In this document: positions 1 through 7,939 of the stretch, piece after piece
How the letters are laid out: each line of letters starts with the position of its first letter
Numbering within the stretch: position 1 is the first letter of the stretch
Source: CAYLKS01 sp964384205 [NCBI: uncultured bacterium]
GTDB lineage: Bacteria; JAGOEH01
DNA: 43,117 nt
Direction of reading: 5' to 3'
Assembly: GCA_964384205.1 (NCBI GenBank)
Contig: CAYLKS010000009.1
Span: forward strand, 1-43,117
The notes under the pieces: model-generated
The model's database searches: none
What the model was told of the DNA's origin: nothing
Seen by the model: the letters and a program-made list of their open reading frames with translations, nothing else
Program-made: the position numbers and the translations under genes

Positions 1-30
1 GTTAACTACATATAATTATATAAAAATAAT

Positions 31-316
31 ATGACAAAAAAATCAAGAAAAAAAAATAAAAAAACAGACAAAAAAAATTTTTTCAAGATTAATGATGATA
101 TATGCGAAAATCTCACTTATGCAGTAACATCAATATTACAAAATATAAAAAAATCTTATAAAAATCATACTAATTGATAAAATTATAACAAAAATAGAAA
201 AAGAAGAGACATGCCCGCCTCGAATTAAAAAATTTAATACAAAATTTTTTACAGAAAGAAAACACAAATCTTTTTTATATAAAATAGTATTTATAGAAAT
301 CAAAGAATCAAGCTAA
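31..316 (+). other. AT-rich left edge with two short ORFs in adjacent frames; possible frameshifted small gene
   Basis: An ATG at 31 opens a 48-codon lysine-rich frame ending in TGA at 175-177. A second open stretch in the next frame runs from 149 to TAA at 314-316 and contains a CPPR motif. The two frames overlap across a run of seven A at 147-153; with six A they would join into one protein of about 94 residues. No Shine-Dalgarno (SD) sequence precedes the ATG and I recognise no family. This may be a decayed gene, a homopolymer sequencing error, or chance. Nothing else is visible in 1-351. Confidence 0.2.
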
Positions 317-346
317 GCTATTAATAAAAAATTAAAAATTTAGCTT
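310..346. terminator. Weak AT-rich inverted repeat after leuS
   Basis: AAGCTAA at 310-316 is complementary to TTAGCTT at 340-346, with a 23-base AT-rich loop. It lies just beyond the leuS stop codon on the minus strand. The stem is short and poor in GC, so a terminator role is only possible. Confidence 0.25.
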
Positions 347-351
347 TTCAC

Positions 352-2772
352 TCATACAACTATACTTACAAGTTTCTTAGGAATATAAATAAACTTTCTT
401 ATATCCTTCCCTGCAATATATTTTTTCACATTAGGTTCATCTAATGCTAATTTTTTTATCTCTTCCTCATTTAAATCAGGATTTATTTCAATTTTACCTC
501 TAACTTTTCCATTAATCTGAATAACAAGAGTAATAACATCATCTTTAATCAAATTATCATCATAGGATGGCCATTTAGCTTTAAAAAAGATTGAATTTTT
601 TTTACCAATTCTATGCCATAGCTCTTCACCAAGATGAGGAGCAAAAGGAGCAATCAATAAAATTAATGTCTCAAAATATTTTTCTAAATTAACAGCCCCA
701 TTTTTTTCTAAATAACTATAAAAAGTATTTAACAATTCCATAATAGCAGCAATTGCAGTATTAAAATGAAATATCTGTATATCTTCTGTAACTTTCTTAA
801 TAGTCTTATGTAATTTCTTAGTTAAAGTAATATCTTCTACAGGAGGGGCATCATAATTATTGCCAATAATCAATCTCCAGATACGATTTAAAAATCTATG
901 AACACCCTGTATACCTGAATCATCCCAATCTCCACCATCTTCATAAGACCCCATAAACATCATATAACATCTGAAAGTATCTGAACCATATTTTTGAACA
1001 TATTCATCTGGATTAACAACATTGCCACGAGATTTTGACATTTTTGCACCGTTTCTTGTAATTGTGCCCTGATGCACTAAATTTGTAAACGGTTCATCAA
1101 AATTTAGATATCCAAGATCATGTAAAACCTTAGTAACAAATCTCGCATAAAGTAAATGCATAACTGCATGTTCTGCCCCACCAACATATTGATCCACAGG
1201 CAGCCATTTATTAACTAAATCTTCATCAAAAGGTTTATCCTCAAGATGAGGCGAGATATATCTTAAAAAATACCATGAAGAACAAACAAATGTATCCATT
1301 GTATCAACTTCTCTTTTAGCAGGACCACCACATTTTGGACATTTCGTATTAACAAAATCTGGTGCTGTTGCCAATGGGGATGTCCCTTTTGGTGTAAAAT
1401 CAACATTTTCTGGCAATTTTACAGGCAAATCTTCCACAGGAACAGGAACAGTTCCACATTTATCACAATATACAATAGGGATTGGCGCTCCCCAATACCT
1501 TTGCCTGCTAATAAGCCAATCTCTTAATTTATAATTAACAGTCCCCTTGCCTACCTCTAAAGATTCTAATTTTTCAATAACTTTTTTAATACCTGTTTTT
1601 GAATCTAAACCATTGAATTCACCAGAATTTACCATAATACCATATTCAGTAAATGCTGCATCTTCCGGGTAATCTCCTGATTTTGGCTTAATAACATATT
1701 TTATATCAAGACCAAATTTCTTAGCAAATTCATAATCTCTTTGATCATGGGCAGGAACAGCCATCACCGCACCTGTACCATAACTTAATAATACATAATC
1801 CGAAATCCACAAAGGAACTTTATCCCCTGTTAATGGATTTATTACATAGCTTCCTAATGGCACACCTGTTTTTTCTTTCTCAGTACTGGTTCTTTGAATA
1901 TCGCTCTGTTTTCTTGCAAAATTTTGATATTCTTTGACTTTTTCCTTATTTTCAGAGGCTGTCAATTTATCAACTAATGGATGCTCTGGCGCAAGTACTA
2001 AATAAGTTACACCGAATAAAGTATCAGGCCTTGTGGTAAAAACCTTAATAACCTCATCAGAATCAGCAACTTTAAAATCAATTTCCGCACCATAACTTTT
2101 GCCAATCCAATTTCTCTGCATTATTTTAGTCTTTTCAGGCCAATTAATTCTATCAAGTCCTTCTAATAATTTCTCAGCATATGCTGTTGTTTTAAAAAAC
2201 CATTGCTCTAAATCTTCTCTAACAACTTCACTACCACAACGCTCGCACGTTCCATCTTTTACCTGCTCATTAGCAAGAACTGTCATACAAGAAGGACACC
2301 AATTTACAGGAGCTTTCTTTTTATATGCCAAACCCGCATTATACATCTGTAAAAATACCCATTGAGTCCATTTATAGTATTCTGGCTGACTGGTATCTAT
2401 TTCCTTAGACCAATCATACATTGCCCCCATTTCTTTCAATTGTTTTCTTATATAATTAATATTATCTGCTGTACTTTTAGCTGGATGTATTCCTGTTTTT
2501 ACAGCATAATTTTCTGCAGGCAAACCAAAAGCATCAAATCCCATAGGTTCAAATACATTATATCCTTGAAGCTTTTTAAACCTCGCCCAACTATCTGTAG
2601 GTGCAAAATTATACCAATGCCCTATATGTAATTTATCTCCACTTGGATAGCTAAACATAACCAAACAATATAATTTATTTTCATAATTACTTAAATCAAT
2701 TTCATGAAGTTTATTCTCTTCCCAATATGTTCTCCATTTCTTCTCAATTTCTAAAAAATTATATTTATCCAT
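352..2772 (-). CDS. leuS: Leucyl-tRNA synthetase
   Basis: This cytoplasmic class I aminoacyl-tRNA synthetase charges tRNA-Leu and, through its CP1 domain, hydrolyses mischarged tRNA. The 806-residue length fits bacterial LeuRS (E. coli about 860). The HIGH signature is at residues 49-52 and KMSKS is near residue 577. A CxxC pair (CPSC, then CERC) forms the zinc-binding insert near residue 160. The editing domain shows TTRPDTLFG and GTGAVMAVPAHD. A second cysteine pair (CDKC, CPKC) is followed by DTFVCSSWYF, a typical LeuRS block. The ATG at 2772 is preceded by AAAGGAG, eight bases upstream. It is a single gene, divergent from deoC. Confidence 0.97.
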   Translation of the reverse strand: MDKYNFLEIEKKWRTYWEENKLHEIDLSNYENKLYCLVMFSYPSGDKLHIGHWYNFAPTDSWARFKKLQGYNVFEPMGFDAFGLPAENYAVKTGIHPAKSTADNINYIRKQLKEMGAMYDWSKEIDTSQPEYYKWTQWVFLQMYNAGLAYKKKAPVNWCPSCMTVLANEQVKDGTCERCGSEVVREDLEQWFFKTTAYAEKLLEGLDRINWPEKTKIMQRNWIGKSYGAEIDFKVADSDEVIKVFTTRPDTLFGVTYLVLAPEHPLVDKLTASENKEKVKEYQNFARKQSDIQRTSTEKEKTGVPLGSYVINPLTGDKVPLWISDYVLLSYGTGAVMAVPAHDQRDYEFAKKFGLDIKYVIKPKSGDYPEDAAFTEYGIMVNSGEFNGLDSKTGIKKVIEKLESLEVGKGTVNYKLRDWLISRQRYWGAPIPIVYCDKCGTVPVPVEDLPVKLPENVDFTPKGTSPLATAPDFVNTKCPKCGGPAKREVDTMDTFVCSSWYFLRYISPHLEDKPFDEDLVNKWLPVDQYVGGAEHAVMHLLYARFVTKVLHDLGYLNFDEPFTNLVHQGTITRNGAKMSKSRGNVVNPDEYVQKYGSDTFRCYMMFMGSYEDGGDWDDSGIQGVHRFLNRIWRLIIGNNYDAPPVEDITLTKKLHKTIKKVTEDIQIFHFNTAIAAIMELLNTFYSYLEKNGAVNLEKYFETLILLIAPFAPHLGEELWHRIGKKNSIFFKAKWPSYDDNLIKDDVITLVIQINGKVRGKIEINPDLNEEEIKKLALDEPNVKKYIAGKDIRKFIYIPKKLVSIVV

Positions 2773-2801
2773 TATTATACTCCTTTTTTATAAAATTTGC
2801 T

Positions 2802-2832
2802 ATAATATAATATCTTAATATATCTTTGTCAA
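2802..2832 (-). promoter_or_regulatory. Predicted sigma-70-type promoter for leuS
   Basis: On the minus strand TTGACA (2827-2832) is followed after 17 bases by TATATT (2804-2809), or after 19 by TATTAT. It lies about 30 bases upstream of the leuS start. Confidence 0.6.
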
Positions 2833-3002
2833 GTTTATTGTAATAATTTAGTGGGAAAATAAAAGGCATGTTATCTCGTGTTATAAAATATGTATTAGAA
2901 CAAATATGTTAAAATTACTCCTTTAAATTTTGCATCACTTACAAATAAAAAATATTGCGAAAAAAAAATATCTTATTTATATTTAAAAAAAAGGAGAAAA
3001 AA

Positions 3003-3689
3003 ATGACAAATATGAAACAAATAATAGCAAAAGCAATTGACCACGCAGTATTACATCCAATCCACACAACAAAAGATCTTGAAAAAAATTGCTTAATTTG
3101 TAAAAAATATAATGTCGCCAGTATTTGCGTTAAACCTCACCATATAAAAGAAGCAAAAAACCTCCTAAGTGATTCAGAAGTATTAATTAGCACTGTCATA
3201 GATTTTCCACACGGTAATAATCCAACAGAAATAAAAATCAAACAAATAATAAAAACAATTGAAGATGGCGCAGAAGAAGTAGATGCTGTAATAAATATTT
3301 CAAAAGTTATTGAACATGATTGGGATTATATAAGTAAAGAAGTTGAACAAATGACCAATATAACTCATGAGCAAAATAAAATTATAAAAATAATTTTTGA
3401 AACATGCTACCTTGATAATTATATGATAGAAAAATTAACAAAAATTTGTAATAAATATAAAGCAGACTATGTAAAAACATCTACAGGATTCGGATTTATA
3501 AAACAAGAAAATGGATTATATAAATCTTATGGTGCAAATATTGATGTTGTAAAAATCATGTTAGATAATAGCGATTATTGTAAAGTTAAAGCTTCCGGTG
3601 GGATAAGAGATTTTAAAACTGCTGAATTATATATAAATATGGGAGTTAAAAGACTGGGAACCTCATCGACAGAACAGATTCTTTCCTAA
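3003..3689 (+). CDS. deoC: Deoxyribose-phosphate aldolase
   Basis: DeoC cleaves 2-deoxyribose-5-phosphate to glyceraldehyde-3-phosphate and acetaldehyde in deoxynucleoside breakdown. At 228 residues it has normal length. The Schiff-base lysine is K158 in YVKTSTGFG; the catalytic Asp and second Lys are D94 (EEVDAVINI) and K196 (KASGGIRD). DFPHG near residue 67 is also typical. I start at the ATG at 3003 because AAGGAG lies seven bases upstream; the frame can be extended to a TTG at 2955, but that adds a lysine-rich stretch with no SD and no family match. It is convergent with the SPL-like gene, with only 11 bases between the stops. Confidence 0.93.
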   Translation: MTNMKQIIAKAIDHAVLHPIHTTKDLEKNCLICKKYNVASICVKPHHIKEAKNLLSDSEVLISTVIDFPHGNNPTEIKIKQIIKTIEDGAEEVDAVINISKVIEHDWDYISKEVEQMTNITHEQNKIIKIIFETCYLDNYMIEKLTKICNKYKADYVKTSTGFGFIKQENGLYKSYGANIDVVKIMLDNSDYCKVKASGGIRDFKTAELYINMGVKRLGTSSTEQILS

Positions 3690-3716
3690 TTAAAATCAAT
3701 TTAATTAAAATCAATA
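3687..3716. repeat. 15-bp tandem duplication at a convergent gene boundary
   Basis: TAATTAAAATCAATT (3687-3701) is followed directly by TAATTAAAATCAATA (3702-3716), matching at 14 of 15 positions. The first copy starts in the deoC stop codon and the second holds the last codons of the opposing radical SAM gene. Confidence 0.75.
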
Positions 3717-4810
3717 CTTTCATACTTTTGGATAAATTGTTTTTCTAATTCACTCATATTCGAAGGCATCCAGCCGGTAACTTCCTTCCATACAAACTTA
3801 CTTTCCATACAAAAATATATAAATAATTTAGGATATTTTTCTTTTAACCAATTATAAATCTTTCTATAAATTTTTATTCTAAGAGGAACAAATAATCTAA
3901 GCTTATCATCTTTACCTCTAATATATTGTTGATGAATAATTGGATTATACGGATTTTTTTCAAATATCTTTTCTTTCAGCAAAGCTTGATATCTAAAAAT
4001 ACCCAAAGAAACCCAAACTATTCTTGAAAAATCGAGTTCTTCATATAAAAGCTCTATCAATTCTTTATAATCTTTTTCCCATCCTGAATAAAAAAATATG
4101 GGATCAAAATGCACTCCCAATAAATACCCTTTTGCTTGAATTTTTTTGGCAGCATTTATTCTTCTCTCCAGTGAAGCTGTTCCCTCTTCCTGAGTTTTTA
4201 TTATATAAGGAGGATTTACAGACCAACTTACAACAATATTTTTTTTAGGATTTTGTACTTTCAATAAATTTTCAACATTATCAGACTTAGTTTTAAATTC
4301 AAAAATTATATTATCCAATTTAGAAAATCTATTTACTACCTCTATAGAAAAATTGGTAATATTATCTATAGCAAGACTATCAATAAATTCTCCTGTCCCC
4401 ACTCTTATAATCTTATCGCGGGGTAAATTCCTACTAATCTTTTCCATTTCATTAAAAAGATCATCAATATTAACAAAATAAATTTGAAAATGATTATTCA
4501 AATAAAAGTTCAAAAAACAATAAGAACAATTAAATGGACAATTATAACCTGAATTTAGAATATAATAACCACAACATAAATAATTTTTAGTACCAGGGCA
4601 TTTATGAAAAAAACGAGATTTATTCACATCAAGCACTAATACTTTTTTTGATTGAATTATATCTAATTCATTTGATTTAATCAAATTTATATAATTTTCA
4701 TTATCCAATATTTCTATATTTTTATCATCAAAATATTTTTTTATTTTATCTGTATAACTATAGCCTAATGCTTCTTCTTTTACATATAATTTATTAAAAA
4801 AATTCAACAT
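3701..4810 (-). CDS. Spore photoproduct lyase-like radical SAM protein
   Basis: This 369-residue protein resembles the SPL (SplB) family of radical SAM enzymes. The [4Fe-4S]-binding cysteines CxxxCxxC are C91, C95 and C98, the same numbers as in Bacillus subtilis SPL. Downstream blocks GTGEFIDSLAID, SWSVNPPYI, EEGTASLERRI and GYLLGVHFDPI follow the SPL order. Canonical SPL has the hydrogen-donor Cys141 in FEAACTSD; the equivalent segment here is RVGTGEF, with Gly in its place. Together with the absence of any sporulation gene nearby, this argues against classical spore-photoproduct repair; the substrate is unknown. The ATG abuts the stop of the upstream regulator (TAAATG), so the two are translationally coupled. 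Confidence 0.75.
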   Translation of the reverse strand: MLNFFNKLYVKEEALGYSYTDKIKKYFDDKNIEILDNENYINLIKSNELDIIQSKKVLVLDVNKSRFFHKCPGTKNYLCCGYYILNSGYNCPFNCSYCFLNFYLNNHFQIYFVNIDDLFNEMEKISRNLPRDKIIRVGTGEFIDSLAIDNITNFSIEVVNRFSKLDNIIFEFKTKSDNVENLLKVQNPKKNIVVSWSVNPPYIIKTQEEGTASLERRINAAKKIQAKGYLLGVHFDPIFFYSGWEKDYKELIELLYEELDFSRIVWVSLGIFRYQALLKEKIFEKNPYNPIIHQQYIRGKDDKLRLFVPLRIKIYRKIYNWLKEKYPKLFIYFCMESKFVWKEVTGWMPSNMSELEKQFIQKYESIDFN

Positions 4811-5542
4811 TTATCTTTTAACTTTACTGTGATTTTTCAAATGATTAAAAATTCTTATGGTTTTTAAAATAACACCTATGACTCTAACATTTTTTCTTGG
4901 AACAATCTGAGGACGAAAATCCGGGTTATCCGGCAATAATAAAACAAAATCTCCTTCTAAATGAAAATATCTCATCATAATTTCTGTATCATTATCTTTT
5001 GAAACCTCTGCCAAAACAATTTCACCATTTATAGACTCGTCATCCTCTTTGTTTTCATCATATAAAGAAACTAAACAAATATCTCCTTTTTTTATCCCTG
5101 CCTTAAGCAAAGCATCATCAAAAGCAACTGTAAAAAAATCTAAATCAGGATGATAAATATTTAAAGAATTTTCAAATAACTGGATTACTTCGTATTTCAT
5201 TGATGGCAACGGTTTAATAAATCCCTTAGGTATATTAGTAATAAAAGGCACAGACTTAATATTAATCTGTGAGACTGCATACTCAAGACCATCAATGAAA
5301 TCAGAAAACTCATTTTTAATAGAATCCGGTAATCTCTCCAAAGTTACCATCAAAAGGATTTCCTTATAATCAGCATTATAAAACTCAACTACTTTTTTTA
5401 ATAAATCATCACCTATAGGAGTTGGATATGTTGATTCTAATAATGAAATATAAGCCTGTTTTTTACCTAAAGCTTTTGCGACATCAATTTGCAAAAGCTT
5501 CCTATTCAACCTATTTTGCTTAAACCAATCACAAAAACGCAT
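4811..5542 (-). CDS. XRE-family regulator with LexA/S24-like C-terminal domain lacking the catalytic dyad
   Basis: The protein has 243 residues. Residues about 8-65 form a helix-turn-helix of the XRE (Cro/CI) type. Residues about 125-225 resemble the LexA/peptidase S24 fold (FFTVAFDDALLKAGIKKGD, GEIVLAEV, LLLPDNPDF). In LexA the GDSM serine and the lysine of TVKR perform self-cleavage; the aligned residues here are D143 and M190, so autoproteolysis is unlikely. The domain may act only in dimerisation or sensing. It is followed without a gap by the SPL-like gene, suggesting it regulates its own operon. AAAGGAG lies about nine bases before the ATG. Confidence 0.75.
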   Translation of the reverse strand: MRFCDWFKQNRLNRKLLQIDVAKALGKKQAYISLLESTYPTPIGDDLLKKVVEFYNADYKEILLMVTLERLPDSIKNEFSDFIDGLEYAVSQINIKSVPFITNIPKGFIKPLPSMKYEVIQLFENSLNIYHPDLDFFTVAFDDALLKAGIKKGDICLVSLYDENKEDDESINGEIVLAEVSKDNDTEIMMRYFHLEGDFVLLLPDNPDFRPQIVPRKNVRVIGVILKTIRIFNHLKNHSKVKR

Positions 5543-5583
5543 AAATAAATACTCCTTTATTTTAAATAATTAGTCGGTAAATA

Positions 5584-5613
5584 AATATATATATATGATT
5601 TTATAGAAGTCAA
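5584..5613 (-). promoter_or_regulatory. Predicted promoter for the regulator/SPL-like operon
   Basis: TTGACT (5608-5613, minus strand) is followed by an alternating TA tract giving TATATA after 16 bases or TATATT after 18. No clear palindromic operator is visible between it and the start codon. Confidence 0.5.
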
Positions 5614-5627
5614 GTATTTTTTCCCAT

Positions 5628-6782
5628 TTATAAATGTTTATAAAAATTTATTATTCTATTTTTTAAATCAGTATAAAATCTTTCTATACTTTTCTTATCA
5701 CTAAAATTAATATTCTTATAATCAACAAGTGTTTTTCTATCAAAATCAATTATTTTTTGTAATGAACCATTACCAACAATTGTATTCAAATCTAAATAAT
5801 TCTTTCCAGAACCCTTATTGAATAACACACTTTTATATTTTAATTCCAATGCTTTTTTATTAATAAATGATGGCTTCAAATCATTATTTATAAAAAAATC
5901 CCCTAAATATTTTACATCTTTAACTCTGAAAGGAATAACCACAGCTTTTAACGGCCAGCCGGGGATAACAAATAATTCAGTCAATTCTGACTTTTCAGGA
6001 GATATTGCACCTTTGATAATAGTTGAAGAAACTGTTGTATACCTTACTATACAATCATTAAAATACAAAAATCTATTCCTACAATACGCTCCATCTTTAT
6101 TAATAATGTCATTATATAAAGATCTTGAATAATTTAAAATAATAGCTTGCTCATCTAATTTCCCTCGATTTTTATCAAGAAAAACTAATTCCTGTAAATT
6201 TTTATATCTAATAAAACCATACCCTTTATTTAAATCTCCATAAAAAGAATAATTAGTTCTTATCAAATACCCTTCTGGTGCAATTCTCAAATCATTCACA
6301 TCATATTTAACAAAAGAATCTGGTGATACTTCAAAATATGCTGCACCACCATAAGCATCAATCACTCCAAAATTGGCTTCTACTCCTCTTTTTCCATTTG
6401 TAGAAATAAGATATTGTTCAAACTCCTTTATATTTTTGCATTTTCCTAAAACCTTCTTCATTAAGATTCCTTCCTGATCAAGCTCAATTTTTCTATTCTC
6501 TTTATCCCAGACAAGATTATAAGAAGCAGTATTCATTATAGCAAAGCCTTCTGAATTAACACCAACCCAAATAGCAGTATCCTTGGTATCATAAGAATTA
6601 GCTATTCCTATATAATAAAATTTTTCTCCTTTAAAATGAACTATAGAATTATTTTCATAATTTGAATCTCTTTGTTTCCATAAAATAGGCCTACCATCTT
6701 TAGTTATTCTACCAGAAATAATAATTGAAGTGCATGCATTTGTTATATGATAAAAGAGTAATAAAATAAATAAAATTCTCAT
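5628..6782 (-). CDS. Secreted N-terminal-nucleophile hydrolase, C45-like
   Basis: This 384-residue protein has a signal peptide of about 16 residues ending in TNA, followed at once by Cys17 in CTSIIISGRITKDGRP. A cysteine followed by a short beta-hairpin, then LWKQRDSN and WVGVNSEGFAIMNTAS, is typical of Ntn hydrolases of the C45 (acyl-CoA:6-APA acyltransferase/isopenicillin) type, where the exposed N-terminal Cys attacks an amide. The natural substrate cannot be told from sequence. A GGAGG five bases upstream selects the second ATG (6782) over the one at 6794, which is itself part of the SD. A lipoprotein reading of the cysteine is possible but the -3 to -1 residues (TNA) do not make a good lipobox. 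Confidence 0.7.
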   Translation of the reverse strand: MRILFILLLFYHITNACTSIIISGRITKDGRPILWKQRDSNYENNSIVHFKGEKFYYIGIANSYDTKDTAIWVGVNSEGFAIMNTASYNLVWDKENRKIELDQEGILMKKVLGKCKNIKEFEQYLISTNGKRGVEANFGVIDAYGGAAYFEVSPDSFVKYDVNDLRIAPEGYLIRTNYSFYGDLNKGYGFIRYKNLQELVFLDKNRGKLDEQAIILNYSRSLYNDIINKDGAYCRNRFLYFNDCIVRYTTVSSTIIKGAISPEKSELTELFVIPGWPLKAVVIPFRVKDVKYLGDFFINNDLKPSFINKKALELKYKSVLFNKGSGKNYLDLNTIVGNGSLQKIIDFDRKTLVDYKNINFSDKKSIERFYTDLKNRIINFYKHL

Positions 6783-6805
6783 CTTCCCCTCCATTTTTTA
6801 GTTTA

Positions 6806-6833
6806 ATTATAAAATATTTTCTTATAAATTCAA
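6806..6833 (-). promoter_or_regulatory. Predicted promoter for the Ntn hydrolase gene
   Basis: TTGAAT (6828-6833, minus strand), a 16-base spacer, then TATAAT (6806-6811). It sits about 24 bases upstream of the chosen start. Confidence 0.55.
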
Positions 6834-6860
6834 CTCTAAAAAATAATAATTATTAATTTC

Positions 6861-6889
6861 TTGACTTTTAAATAAAAAAAATATATTAT
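6861..6889 (+). promoter_or_regulatory. Predicted promoter for gatC-kdsB-pyrG
   Basis: TTGACT (6861-6866) is followed by exactly 17 bases and TATTAT (6884-6889), giving an mRNA leader of about 30 bases before gatC. Confidence 0.65.
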
Positions 6890-6925
6890 TTATATGAAAA
6901 TCACAAAGAAAAGGAGTTTCCTACT

Positions 6926-7225
6926 ATGAAAATTTCAAAAGAGAAAGTTCAATACACTGCACAATTAGCTCATTTAGAAATTGAAGAAGAAAAAATGGAA
7001 GATTTTGTAAAACAATTTAATCAAATTATTGATTATTTCGAATTATTAAATGAGCTGGATACTTCTAATATAGAACCTACTTATAATGTACTTGATTTAA
7101 AAAATGTATATAGAGAAGATATTGTTAAAAAAGGATTTACAGAAGATGAGCTTTTAAAAAATGCTCCTAAAAAAGATGGGCATTTCTTCTGTGTTCCAAC
7201 CACTGTTGAAAAAAAAGTAAAATGA
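6926..7225 (+). CDS. gatC: Asp/Glu-tRNA amidotransferase subunit C
   Basis: GatC is the small subunit that tethers GatA and GatB in the amidotransferase converting Glu-tRNA-Gln (or Asp-tRNA-Asn) to the amide form. The 99-residue length is typical. It shows the family order: VQYTAQLAHLEIEEEKM at the N terminus, then FNQIIDYFELLNELDTSNIEPT, and DELLKNAPK with the C-terminal FCVPTTVE. An AAGGAG lies ten bases upstream of the ATG. gatA and gatB are not in this window. The stop overlaps the kdsB start (ATGA). Confidence 0.93.
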   Translation: MKISKEKVQYTAQLAHLEIEEEKMEDFVKQFNQIIDYFELLNELDTSNIEPTYNVLDLKNVYREDIVKKGFTEDELLKNAPKKDGHFFCVPTTVEKKVK

Positions 7226-7935
7226 AAATATGGGGAATTATTCCTGCCAGATTTAAAAGTTCAAGATTTCCGGGAAAACTTTTAGAAAAAATAGAAAACA
7301 AACCAATAATTTCTTGGGTGATAGAAAATTCATTAAAAGCTAAAAAAATTGATAATCTGGCAGTTGCAACAGATGATGAAAGAATCTACAATATAGCTAA
7401 ATCGTATGGGATTGATGTTTTTATGACGCCTGAATCTTTAAATAGCGGTACAGAAAGAATAAAATATGTTATAAAAAATAAAAACAATATTGATGGCATA
7501 GTAAATATCCAGGGAGATGAACCTTTAATAGATCCAGATTTAATTGACGAATTAGCAGAATCATTAAAGCATTATAAAATATCAACTGCTGCTACATTTT
7601 CATCATCTGAAGAAGAGTATTATAACCCAAATATTGTAAAAGTTGTCTTTGATAAAAATGATAATGCACTCTATTTTAGCAGAAGTCCAATCCCTTATTA
7701 TAGAAAAACAAATTTCGATGGATTCTGGAAACATATTGGTATTTATGCATATAGAAGAGATATTTTATTACAATCAAATAATAGAAGTTCTCTTGAAGAT
7801 AAAGAAAAGCTGGAACAATTATCTTTTTTAGAAAATGGAATATCAATTAAAATAATAAAGACAGATTATAAAGGTATAGGCGTAGATGTTAAAGAAGATA
7901 TTGAAAAAATAAAAGCATTACTAAAAAAAGGATAA
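7222..7935 (+). CDS. kdsB: 3-deoxy-manno-octulosonate cytidylyltransferase (CMP-Kdo synthetase)
   Basis: KdsB activates Kdo with CTP to give CMP-Kdo, the donor for WaaA in inner-core lipopolysaccharide. The protein has 237 residues, close to E. coli KdsB. The N terminus carries the nucleotide-binding IPARFKSSRFPGK; VATDDERI and NIQGDEPLIDP are further family blocks, followed by YFSRSPIPYYR and HIGIYAYRR. It overlaps gatC by four bases and is five codon positions or fewer from pyrG, which supplies its CTP. Confidence 0.95.
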   Translation: MKIWGIIPARFKSSRFPGKLLEKIENKPIISWVIENSLKAKKIDNLAVATDDERIYNIAKSYGIDVFMTPESLNSGTERIKYVIKNKNNIDGIVNIQGDEPLIDPDLIDELAESLKHYKISTAATFSSSEEEYYNPNIVKVVFDKNDNALYFSRSPIPYYRKTNFDGFWKHIGIYAYRRDILLQSNNRSSLEDKEKLEQLSFLENGISIKIIKTDYKGIGVDVKEDIEKIKALLKKG

Positions 7936-7939
7936 AAAA

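Noticed and set aside
2099-2631. Two plus-strand open frames of 88-89 codons
   Set aside because: They lie opposite leuS, have no SD and no recognisable product; leuS is certain in the other strand.
2955-3002. N-terminal extension of deoC from a TTG
   Set aside because: It encodes a lysine-rich run without family match, and a good SD sits right before the ATG at 3003.
4811-5542. Calling the XRE/S24 gene lexA
   Set aside because: The DNA-binding part is XRE type, not the winged helix of LexA, and the cleavage Ser and Lys are absent.
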